Origin: UTPRO1 sp031400185
Lineage (GTDB): Bacteria > Desulfobacterota > Binatia > UTPRO1
Direction of reading: 5' to 3'
NCBI GenBank assembly: GCA_031400185.1
Contig: JANNPN010000001.1
Coordinates: 1-17,727, forward strand
Length of the DNA stretch: 17,727 nucleotides
Part shown: positions 9,554-16,249 of the stretch, in pieces
Position numbering within the stretch: position 1 is the stretch's first letter
Layout: each line of letters starts with the position of its first letter
Program-made: the position numbers and the translations under genes
Notes under the pieces: model-generated
Databases searched by the model: none
Seen by the model: only the letters and a program-made list of their open reading frames with translations
What the model was told of the DNA's origin: nothing

Positions 9554-10866
9554 TTAGCCCGCAGCGACGCCAGGAAATCATCGACTCGCTTCGCCGGGGC
9601 ACGGTGCCACAACGCAGCCTCGACTCGTTCGCCGTCGGCCTCGACGGATTTGAACCCGCGCTGTCGGAAGAGCTTGACGCGGTGAAAGCTGGCCGCGCCG
9701 TCTTCAAGGCCGTGCGCGGCGACTACGGCACCGGCAAGACCTTCTTCTCTCGTTGGCTGCAAGAGCGGGCGCGGGCCTCCGGCTTCGCCACGGCCGAAGT
9801 CCAGATTTCCGAGACCGAGACGCCACTCCACCGGCTCGAGAAGGTCTACCGCCGCCTGCTCGAACGGCTGGCCACCACCGACACACCGCAGGGAGCCCTC
9901 CGGAGCATCATCGACGGCTGGCTCTACACGTTGGAGGAAGATGTCCTCGCGGGCGGCACCGTTGATCAAAATAACGTCCAGGCACTGTTGGCAGCAACCA
10001 CCGCCTTGATGGAAACACGCCTGGCGCCGATCACGCGAACCGCCCCAGCGTTTTCCGCGGTGCTCCGCGCCTATCGGCAAGCCGTCGCCGACGGCGACGC
10101 GCCCCAGGCGGACGGTCTGATCGCGTGGCTCTCCGGCCAGCCGACGGTAGCAGCCGGCGTGAAGCGCACCGCCGGAATCAAGGGAGACATCGACCACTTC
10201 GCCGCGTTGAGCTTCCTGCAAGGCTTGCTGCTCATGCTGCGAGACTCGGGGCATCCCGGCCTGCTGTTGGTACTGGACGAGGTAGAAACTCTGCAACGCG
10301 TGCGCGGGGACGTCCGTGAGAAGGGCTTGAATGCCTTGCGGCAGCTCATCGACGAGATCGACGCCGGGCGCTTCCCTGGTCTCTATCTACTGATCACCGG
10401 CACGCCGGCGTTCTTCGACGGACCCCAAGGAGTCAAGCGTCTGCCCCCTCTGGCACAGCGTCTGGACGTCGACTTCCAAACCGAGGCCCGCTTCGACAAT
10501 CCACGAGCGGTGCAGATTCGGCTACCGGGTTTCGATCTTGAACGCTTGGGACTGGTCGGCGCCAAGATTCGCGACATCTATGCATCGGGGGCCTCCGCCG
10601 CTGACCGCGTGCGGGCTCGAGTGGACGACGCCTACATCGCGGAACTTGCAGCGGCGGTGACTGGTGGCCTAGGCGGACGTGTCGGTGTCGCGCCCCGGAT
10701 CTTCCTCAAGAAGCTGGTCGGCGATGTCCTGGATCGCGTCGACCAGTTTCCCGACTTCGATCCGCACGAGCACTACGCGTTGACCATCGCCGACGGCGAG
10801 CTGAACGACGCTGAGTTAGCTGCCAAGAGCGGCCACTCGCCCGACGAGATCGAGCTCGAGCTGTGA
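9550..10866 (+). CDS. brxD: BREX type 2 ATP-binding protein BrxD
   Basis: The product is 438 residues, starting at the ATG inside the pglZ stop (ATGA). The frame stays open upstream into pglZ, but the coupled ATG fits both the operon pattern and the expected protein length. Walker A GDYGTGKT is at 57-64 and Walker B LLLVLDEVE at 238-246, with a following segment GLYLLITGTPAFFDG (about 278-292) resembling the sensor I region of AAA-type ATPases. The family is the BrxC/BrxD P-loop group (formerly DUF2791). BrxD together with BrxHI distinguishes type 2 BREX from the original Streptomyces Pgl set. It is cytoplasmic, and its precise role in exclusion is unknown. The stop overlaps the brxHI start (GTGA). 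Confidence 0.9.
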   Translation: MISPQRRQEIIDSLRRGTVPQRSLDSFAVGLDGFEPALSEELDAVKAGRAVFKAVRGDYGTGKTFFSRWLQERARASGFATAEVQISETETPLHRLEKVYRRLLERLATTDTPQGALRSIIDGWLYTLEEDVLAGGTVDQNNVQALLAATTALMETRLAPITRTAPAFSAVLRAYRQAVADGDAPQADGLIAWLSGQPTVAAGVKRTAGIKGDIDHFAALSFLQGLLLMLRDSGHPGLLLVLDEVETLQRVRGDVREKGLNALRQLIDEIDAGRFPGLYLLITGTPAFFDGPQGVKRLPPLAQRLDVDFQTEARFDNPRAVQIRLPGFDLERLGLVGAKIRDIYASGASAADRVRARVDDAYIAELAAAVTGGLGGRVGVAPRIFLKKLVGDVLDRVDQFPDFDPHEHYALTIADGELNDAELAAKSGHSPDEIELEL

Positions 10867-12959
10867 GCGCGTTCGAGCGCCTTCACCCCGCGCTACAGCA
10901 CCACATCGTCAACAGTCTGGGATGGAAGGCTCTTCGTCCGCTTCAGGAACAAGCGATCGAACCGGTGCTAAACGGTGAGACGGCGATCCTGATCGCGCCC
11001 ACGGCTGGCGGTAAGACCGAGGCCGCGTTTTTCCCGGTGCTCTCGCGGATGATGGGCGAGGAATGGCCCGGTCTGAGCGTTCTCTATCTCTGTCCCATCA
11101 AGGCGTTGCTGAACAACCTGGAAGCTCGCCTGGCTGCGTACGCGAGCTACGGCGGTCGCCACGTCGCACTGTGGCATGGCGACGTCCCGGAGATGCGCCG
11201 CCGAGAAATCCTCCGTCACCCGCCCAACGTGCTGCTGACGACACCTGAGTCTCTCGAGGTGATGCTCGTCTCCCACCGAATTGACCATCGGGTGCTGTTC
11301 GCCAACGTGCACTGCGCCATCGTGGACGAGGTGCACTCGTTCGCTGGCGACGATCGCGGCTGGCATTTACTCTCGCTCTTGGAGCGCCTATCGCGGCTCA
11401 CGGGCCGTCCGGTGCAACGACTCGGGTTGTCGGCCACCGTTGGCAACCCCGATGAGCTGCTGCAATGGCTGGCAGGCTCATCCACGGCGCCCTGTCGCGT
11501 CGTGACCCCGCCGGCAGCGAAACTGGCTGAGCCTGACATCCAACTCGACTACGTCGGGACGTTGCAGAATGCCGCCAGGGTCATCGCCGGTTTGCACGTC
11601 GGCGAGAAGCGCCTCGTCTTCTGCGACAGTCGTTCGCGCGTTGAGGAGCTAGCAATCGAGCTCCGCCGCCTCCGGATCGACACGTACGTGTCCCACAGCT
11701 CCGTGAATTTGGACGAGCGGCAGCGCGCCGAGGCCGCGTTCGCTCAGGGCTCGAACTGCGTGATCGTCGCGACGAGCACCCTCGAGCTGGGTATCGACGT
11801 TGGGGATCTCGACCGAGTCATTCAGATCGACGCCCCCTTCTCGGTGTCTGCCTTCCTCCAACGAATGGGACGCACAGGGCGTCGCCCCGGCATACGGCCG
11901 AATATGTTGTTTCTGGCCACCACCGACGAAGCCTTGCTGCGGGCCGGCGGTCTCATCCGCCTGCGCGCCTCAGGCTACGTGGAACCCATAGTTCCTCCAC
12001 CCCTGCCCTTTCACATTCTCGCGCAGCAGATCATGGCTCTGAGTCTCCAAGAACGCGGCATAAGTCGCCATCGCTGGCGCGAATGGATCGGAGGCATGCC
12101 TGGGTTCGCGACCATGGACAACGCCGACACGGAAGCGGTGCTGCGCCACATGCTCGACGAAGCAATCCTGTTCGAGGACGGCGGCGTCCTGTCGCTCGGG
12201 ACCGAGGGCGAGGATCAATACGGGTGGCGCAATTTCATGGAGCTGTTCTCGGTGTTCACCAGCCCACCACTGTTCCGGGTTCTGCACGGGCGGAACGAGC
12301 TGGGTGAGGTACACCGCACGTCGTTCGAGGTGAAACAGGACCACGTACCGATCATCGTCCTCGCAGGCCGGAGCTGGATCGTGAAGCACATCGATTGGGA
12401 TGCCCGCATCGCGTACGTCGAACCCAACACCGGAGACGGAAAGTCGCGCTGGCCCGGTGACGGCCAGCCTCTACGAACCGCCCTGTGCCATGCGATCCGT
12501 GACGTGCTGGTGGGCGATACCATACCGGCCACACTATCAGCTCGTGCCACGGAAGAGCTGAGGTGCGTACGTGAGGAGTTCGCATGGGTGGAGCGGGACA
12601 CGACCGTCGTGGTTCGGACGGCGGCAGATCAGTCGTGGTGGACGTTCGCGGGGCTACTGGCGAACGCGTCGCTGCGGGCTGAGCTTGGGGCACTCGCTCG
12701 AAACGCGGCCCGGGGTGACAATCTTGCGGTTGCGCTCGAAGAGACGGCGGATTCTGTAGCGATCGAGAAGGCGGTTACCGATCTGCGCAATACACCGGCT
12801 ACCCCACCGCCAATCGCCGACGCGGCGATCGACGGATTGAAGTTCTCTCGATGCCTACCTCGGAGCATTGCGCTCAAGTGTCTCGAGGCGCGACTGACGG
12901 ACACGGCGGGACGAGCGGCGGCGCTGGGAGAAGGGTTGCGCTTCGTTTCTGACCTGTAG
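10863..12959 (+). CDS. brxHI: BREX type 2 Lhr-like superfamily 2 helicase BrxHI
   Basis: The product is a 698-residue DEAD/DEAH-type helicase beginning at a GTG that overlaps the brxD stop. Visible motifs in order are motif I APTAGGKT (45-52), motif Ia region LYLCPIKALLNN (74-85), motif II DEVH (155-158), motif III SAT (190-192), motif V-like TSTLELGIDVGDLDRVI (304-320) and motif VI QRMGRTGRR (333-341). The C-terminal 350 residues resemble the extended Lhr-type tail rather than a nuclease. The ATPase should translocate on or unwind nucleic acid; its role in BREX is not defined. It is the last gene of the operon in this window; the following 430 bases have no convincing gene. Motifs are complete and no truncation is seen. 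Confidence 0.92.
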   Translation: MSAFERLHPALQHHIVNSLGWKALRPLQEQAIEPVLNGETAILIAPTAGGKTEAAFFPVLSRMMGEEWPGLSVLYLCPIKALLNNLEARLAAYASYGGRHVALWHGDVPEMRRREILRHPPNVLLTTPESLEVMLVSHRIDHRVLFANVHCAIVDEVHSFAGDDRGWHLLSLLERLSRLTGRPVQRLGLSATVGNPDELLQWLAGSSTAPCRVVTPPAAKLAEPDIQLDYVGTLQNAARVIAGLHVGEKRLVFCDSRSRVEELAIELRRLRIDTYVSHSSVNLDERQRAEAAFAQGSNCVIVATSTLELGIDVGDLDRVIQIDAPFSVSAFLQRMGRTGRRPGIRPNMLFLATTDEALLRAGGLIRLRASGYVEPIVPPPLPFHILAQQIMALSLQERGISRHRWREWIGGMPGFATMDNADTEAVLRHMLDEAILFEDGGVLSLGTEGEDQYGWRNFMELFSVFTSPPLFRVLHGRNELGEVHRTSFEVKQDHVPIIVLAGRSWIVKHIDWDARIAYVEPNTGDGKSRWPGDGQPLRTALCHAIRDVLVGDTIPATLSARATEELRCVREEFAWVERDTTVVVRTAADQSWWTFAGLLANASLRAELGALARNAARGDNLAVALEETADSVAIEKAVTDLRNTPATPPPIADAAIDGLKFSRCLPRSIALKCLEARLTDTAGRAAALGEGLRFVSDL

Positions 12960-13277
12960 GATTTGCCGGCTACTATTCGTCCCAAGGAAACCGAGAACTA
13001 GCCAGCGAGCACGTGGTTGTCGCGCGGTGAATGTGGTTCATCGAAACCAGGGGCCCTGGATCTCGGTTTCAGCTCGAATCCTCCGGATGGGGCGTAGAAA
13101 TTGGCTACCTCGAGATGTCGACCCTGTAACCTTCTGAAATCTTGTGCCTTTAGGGGATCATGAGAGGCGTAACCGCCTGCCCGTTTCGCGAATTTTCCGT
13201 TCCCCGACGGACCCTCCACTCGCACGGGTCGAGGATGGCGAAGACGATTTCTAGGTCTCGGCGCACAGAGGCCCCAT
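12960..13277. other. Non-coding gap after brxHI with nested inverted repeats
   Basis: I see no convincing gene here. A 9-base inverted repeat, GAAACCGAG (12987-12995) and CTCGGTTTC (13062-13070), encloses two smaller hairpins: TGAA-TGTGG-TTCA (13028-13040) and the palindrome CCAGGG-G-CCCTGG (13047-13059). A further short hairpin, AGGCG-TAAC-CGCCT, lies at 13165-13178. None is followed by a T-run, so a canonical intrinsic terminator is not supported. The arrangement could be a folded 3' end of the BREX transcript or a relic of an insertion. A minus-strand frame crosses this area but has no recognisable content. Confidence 0.4.
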
Positions 13278-13291
13278 AGATCATCTGATCT
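13278..13291. promoter_or_regulatory. Palindromic operator, copy 1 (upstream of -35)
   Basis: AGATCA-TC-TGATCT is a perfect 6-base inverted repeat with a 2-base centre. An identical copy lies exactly 42 bases downstream, about four helical turns, and this copy ends one base before the TTGACA box. The arrangement suggests a dimeric helix-turn-helix repressor, most simply the MqsA-like protein encoded at 13753-14304. The identity of the binding protein is inferred. Confidence 0.68.
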
Positions 13292-13292
13292 C

Positions 13293-13321
13293 TTGACAGA
13301 ATTTTGTTCACCACATAGAAG
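13293..13321 (+). promoter_or_regulatory. Promoter of the toxin-antitoxin/ATPase operon
   Basis: A perfect -35 box TTGACA (13293-13298) is followed after 17 bases by TAGAAG (13316-13321), which matches four of six -10 consensus bases. Transcription would begin near 13328, giving a leader of about 60 bases before the ATG at 13390. The promoter is bracketed by two identical palindromes, so autoregulation by the downstream antitoxin-like protein is likely. Confidence 0.6.
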
Positions 13322-13333
13322 ATCATCTGATCT
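13320..13333. promoter_or_regulatory. Palindromic operator, copy 2 (over -10 and start site)
   Basis: This is the second identical copy of AGATCATCTGATCT. It overlaps the last two bases of the -10 box and the predicted transcription start, so a protein bound here would block RNA polymerase. With copy 1 it forms a 15-base perfect direct repeat (including the next C), each unit itself a palindrome. Confidence 0.68.
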
Positions 13334-13389
13334 CACTAGTGCGCGGCCCGACGACATAAATAGCTCACTGACATTTCTGCGGATGGGTG

Positions 13390-13743
13390 ATGAACCGAGA
13401 TCAGGCGTCGATACGGGCAGAGTTAGTTCGGCGCGCCAGAAGCCGGAAGACCCGCATAGTCGGCGAGGCCTCGGCTGGATTCCCGTCAAGATGGATACCC
13501 GGAGCAGTTCGAAACCCCCAGGATGGACAACCCTTCACGGAGCCTGGCGCATGGGACTTCGTTGCCACAACGCTCGAAGATGGCCATCCATTCGAGGAAA
13601 TCAAACTCCATCAGCCTGCCGGCCGCACCGGCTACGTTCTCAAAATTCAACTCACACCGAACGAACCAATACTGTACGTGAAGCTGCAGCTCAGCGCCTC
13701 CGAGGTCATAGGAAGAAGCTTCCACTATACGGATCACCAATAG
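13390..13743 (+). CDS. Small MqsR-like candidate toxin
   Basis: The product is 117 residues from the ATG at 13390; a GTG directly before it at 13387 is an alternative. The C-terminal stretch GYVLKIQLTPNEPILYVKLQLSASEVIGRSFHY, shown here as overlapping pieces GYVLKIQLTP and LYVKLQLSASEVIGRSFHY, reads as alternating beta strands. It ends in YVKLQL...SFHY, resembling the end of MqsR (YLKITV...VSFKE). In mqsRA operons the toxin gene precedes a zinc-ribbon/HTH antitoxin, exactly the order here. MqsR is a ribosome-associated or free mRNA interferase of the RelE/YoeB fold. The assignment here rests on context plus this short resemblance; catalytic residues cannot be confirmed. The stop is 9 bases before the next start, and the TAG itself lies within that gene's AGGAGAG ribosome site. 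Alternatively it could be a non-toxic partner of the regulator. Confidence 0.72.
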   Translation: MNRDQASIRAELVRRARSRKTRIVGEASAGFPSRWIPGAVRNPQDGQPFTEPGAWDFVATTLEDGHPFEEIKLHQPAGRTGYVLKIQLTPNEPILYVKLQLSASEVIGRSFHYTDHQ

Positions 13744-13752
13744 GAGAGCTTT

Positions 13753-14304
13753 GTGCCTTCAAACCCTAGCGCCATCACCGAGGAACGCCATTGCCCGCAA
13801 TGCGCCTCCACCCGCGTGAGTACCCAGACGGCCACAGAGTCATTTCCCTATGGGCTGGGAGACGACCAGCAATTCCTTACGGCATCGATTCCCGTTCACA
13901 CTTGCAGCGCCTGCGGCTTTCGGTTTCGTGATGCCATCGCCGAAGATATCAAACATGAGGCCGTCTGCCGCCATCTCGGTGTGATGACTCCATCTGAGAT
14001 ACACGCCCTCCGCGACCGCTTGGGACTCTCACGGGCCGACTTCGCCAACCTTACCCGCCTCGGGGATGCCAGTATTGCCAGATGGGAACGCGGAGAATCA
14101 ATCCAAACCGCCGCCTATGATCAACTTTTGTATCTCCTGATGTTTGACGATAATCTTCGTCGCCTTCGCGAGCGCGATTGCCCCCCCGCAGCCGAACCTA
14201 CGCAGCATTCACCAAGGATTCGCGTTCGCGCCCTAACGATCACCCCAGCTATTATTCAATGTAGTCAATCTTTTGTCCTACAGCGTACCGGCACAGACGG
14301 TTAG
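13753..14304 (+). CDS. MqsA-like antitoxin / transcriptional regulator (zinc ribbon + HTH)
   Basis: The product is 183 residues from a GTG with a strong AGGAGAG Shine-Dalgarno seven bases upstream. The N-terminal zinc ribbon has CPQC at 14-17 and CSAC at 51-54, the same paired-CxxC layout as E. coli MqsA (YgiT). An Xre-type helix-turn-helix spans about 79-130, with the segments MTPSEIHALRDRLGLSR and ASIARWERGES. The C-terminal tail of about 40 residues, ending in SQSFVLQRT, is extra relative to E. coli MqsA (131 aa). In the family, the N-terminal part neutralises the toxin and the HTH binds operator palindromes to repress the operon. The two AGATCANNTGATCT sites upstream are plausible targets. 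The stop is only three bases before the ATPase gene, so the regulator is co-transcribed with it. Confidence 0.85.
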   Translation: MPSNPSAITEERHCPQCASTRVSTQTATESFPYGLGDDQQFLTASIPVHTCSACGFRFRDAIAEDIKHEAVCRHLGVMTPSEIHALRDRLGLSRADFANLTRLGDASIARWERGESIQTAAYDQLLYLLMFDDNLRRLRERDCPPAAEPTQHSPRIRVRALTITPAIIQCSQSFVLQRTGTDG

Positions 14305-14307
14305 ATT

Positions 14308-16152
14308 ATGTACGTAGTCACGTTCTATTCATTCAAAGGCGGCGTCGGCCGCACGTTGGCGCTCGTAAACGTCGGCGTATCGCTTGTACAATCCGGCAAA
14401 CGTGTACTTCTCGTCGATTTCGACCTTGAGGCGCCAGGCCTCGACACATTCAAAGCCCTGCGGCCGCCACGCCACACCCCTGGCATACTCGAGTATATCC
14501 ATACCTACCTAGACACAGATGGGTCGCCAGACGTTACCAAATACATGTACTCCGTCCCGACAATCGGGAAGGATGGCGGGGGCCTCTGGATCATGCCTTC
14601 CGGCAAACCGGATGGCGCGTATGGCGCCGCCCTCAGCAGCATCAACTGGGGCGATCTCTACGCCAATCGCAACGGATATCTCCTCTTTGAAGATTTGCGA
14701 GCGCAATGGGAAGCGACCCTACGCCCGGACTATGTCCTTATTGACTCACGCACCGGCCATACCGATGTCGGCGGAATCTGCACCCGCCAACTTCCCGATG
14801 CCGTCGTCGCCCTGTTTGTGCCAAACGACCAGAATCTGCGTGGCCTAACTAAAGTTATTTCTGACATTAGGTCGGAAGCCGACGCGCCACGACAAAAACC
14901 GATCACTATTCATTTCGTAATGTCGAACGTTGCTGATCTCGATGACGAAGACCTTATACTCGCCGGACAGGTTCGCCGGTTCGAAGCCGCCCTAGGCTCT
15001 ACCGATCACACTGTGATTCATCACTATCCAAGCCTAGCCCTACTGAGCCAGACAATCTTCACGCTCGATCGCCCCCGCAGCAGACTGGCACAAGAATACA
15101 ATCGCTTAACCGACAGAATCACAGAAGCCAACCTCGCCGATCGCACTGGCGCCTTGAGGCTTCTGCGGAACGTGCTTAGGCACCGCCTGCGCATCCGTCA
15201 CCGCGCACCGACAGAGCTCGATGAACAGCTGGATAAGATCGCGGCGATCCATGACCACGACCCCGAGATCCTTTTCCGTTTGGCCGAGGTCCGAAAGGAA
15301 CAAGGCCGCCTTGAAGACGCCCTGCGAATCGTCGATCGCAGCATCGAAACCGGAGCAAGTTCCCCCGCCGCCTTTCTTCTGCGCGCGGAGTGCCGTCAGC
15401 TGTCCGGCGATCGCGACGGCGCCACACAGGATATCGGGCGATTTCTAGACTCAGACGCAGCCACAGCACCTGACGTCAATCGCGCCTTGGGCCTCCTCGC
15501 CAAACTTGAACCCTCCGCACTCGCCACCGTGGGAACCAGCAAAGCCGTATTGGCGTTGTCGCCCAGCGAGCGGCGCTGGATAATTGCCCCGCTTGGGCGG
15601 ACCAGGTCCGGCATGCACGCGCGGACAGACATCCTAAAGGGGGTGCTCGATGACAACACCCTTCCGGAACGCGAACGCGATTCCGCCGTCGTTGAACTAG
15701 TGTTATCCCTCATTTCAATCGGTAGATTTCAGCAGGCTATTGAAGCCCTTGGCGGACCGAATATTGACCCTGAGAGCCTACATATCGCAGACGCATTTAA
15801 TCTTGCCATGGCAGAGTGGGGAAGTAGTGGTGTTCCGTCAAGGAGCCTGTTTGCGCGCGTGCGTTCAGCCTACGAAGACGGATCGCGTGACAAGACCTCA
15901 GCCAATCTGATGCAGTGCATGGCCCTCACCTCTTGGATTGTGTCTGACCATGGAACTGCAAATGCCTTCTTGGATGCTGCCCGACAAGCGATATCGCGCC
16001 ATGCAGGTCCAGAGTTCAGCTGCTGGCGCTATCTCTATCTCACAAGGCAAGAATTTTTGGCCGATCTCGATGCCATGGACCGCATGATCAACGGCGAATC
16101 ACTCATACCGGAAGCTATCGCACAACCCGACCAAACTCAGAAGCATCGATAG
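14308..16152 (+). CDS. ParA/MinD-like ATPase with KGGVGRT P-loop and TPR-like C-terminus
   Basis: The product is 614 residues. It opens with FYSFKGGVGRT: the deviant Walker A motif KGGVGRT is at 10-16, with Arg where most ParA/MinD proteins have Lys. LLVDFDLEAPG (34-44) and DYVLIDSRTG (141-150, Walker B) follow, then VPNDQNLRGL (171-180). This is the KGGVGR-variant subfamily of SIMIBI ATPases, known mainly from bacterial conflict and signalling neighbourhoods rather than chromosome partition. From about 300 the protein is helical: PEILFRLAEVRKEQGRLEDA (319-338) and the next helix pairs to about 400 look like TPRs, and further repeat-like helices run to about 560. No partner ParB, parS-like repeats or membrane helix is seen, which argues against a partition role. 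The start follows the regulator stop by three bases without a clear ribosome site, suggesting coupling. The specific function is unknown. Confidence 0.87.
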   Translation: MYVVTFYSFKGGVGRTLALVNVGVSLVQSGKRVLLVDFDLEAPGLDTFKALRPPRHTPGILEYIHTYLDTDGSPDVTKYMYSVPTIGKDGGGLWIMPSGKPDGAYGAALSSINWGDLYANRNGYLLFEDLRAQWEATLRPDYVLIDSRTGHTDVGGICTRQLPDAVVALFVPNDQNLRGLTKVISDIRSEADAPRQKPITIHFVMSNVADLDDEDLILAGQVRRFEAALGSTDHTVIHHYPSLALLSQTIFTLDRPRSRLAQEYNRLTDRITEANLADRTGALRLLRNVLRHRLRIRHRAPTELDEQLDKIAAIHDHDPEILFRLAEVRKEQGRLEDALRIVDRSIETGASSPAAFLLRAECRQLSGDRDGATQDIGRFLDSDAATAPDVNRALGLLAKLEPSALATVGTSKAVLALSPSERRWIIAPLGRTRSGMHARTDILKGVLDDNTLPERERDSAVVELVLSLISIGRFQQAIEALGGPNIDPESLHIADAFNLAMAEWGSSGVPSRSLFARVRSAYEDGSRDKTSANLMQCMALTSWIVSDHGTANAFLDAARQAISRHAGPEFSCWRYLYLTRQEFLADLDAMDRMINGESLIPEAIAQPDQTQKHR

Positions 16153-16249
16153 ACTTTGGGGCACGCTGAATCTTTTGCACGCAGCCCGCATCACGAAGCG
16201 AACTTACGCCGTAGTGGCAGAGAAGAAAAAACCTAGTGCGGGGATCGTA

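Noticed and set aside
1..12959. DISARM or a plain type I/IIG restriction system
   Set aside because: A helicase and methyltransferase are shared with those systems, but the PglZ phosphatase, PglY and BrxD ATPases are specific to BREX, and no restriction subunit or PLD nuclease is present.
13062..13090. tRNA-like string (CTCGAATCC) suggesting a tRNA T-arm
   Set aside because: The flanks do not pair as a T stem and no acceptor, D or anticodon arms can be placed upstream, so it is not a tRNA or a clear tRNA fragment.
12998..13489. 163-residue minus-strand frame across the gap and the promoter
   Set aside because: It runs through the promoter and both operators and antisense to the small toxin-like gene, has no recognisable domain and no ribosome site, and is Arg/Pro/Ser-rich as expected of chance frames.
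13293..13769. 158-residue + strand frame overlapping the toxin-like gene
   Set aside because: It overlaps the 13390-13743 gene in another frame, starts within the promoter, and lacks any recognisable content or ribosome site.
14308..16152. Plasmid or chromosome partition ParA
   Set aside because: KGGVGRT variant, TPR-like C-terminus, no ParB gene and no parS-like repeats nearby argue against partition.
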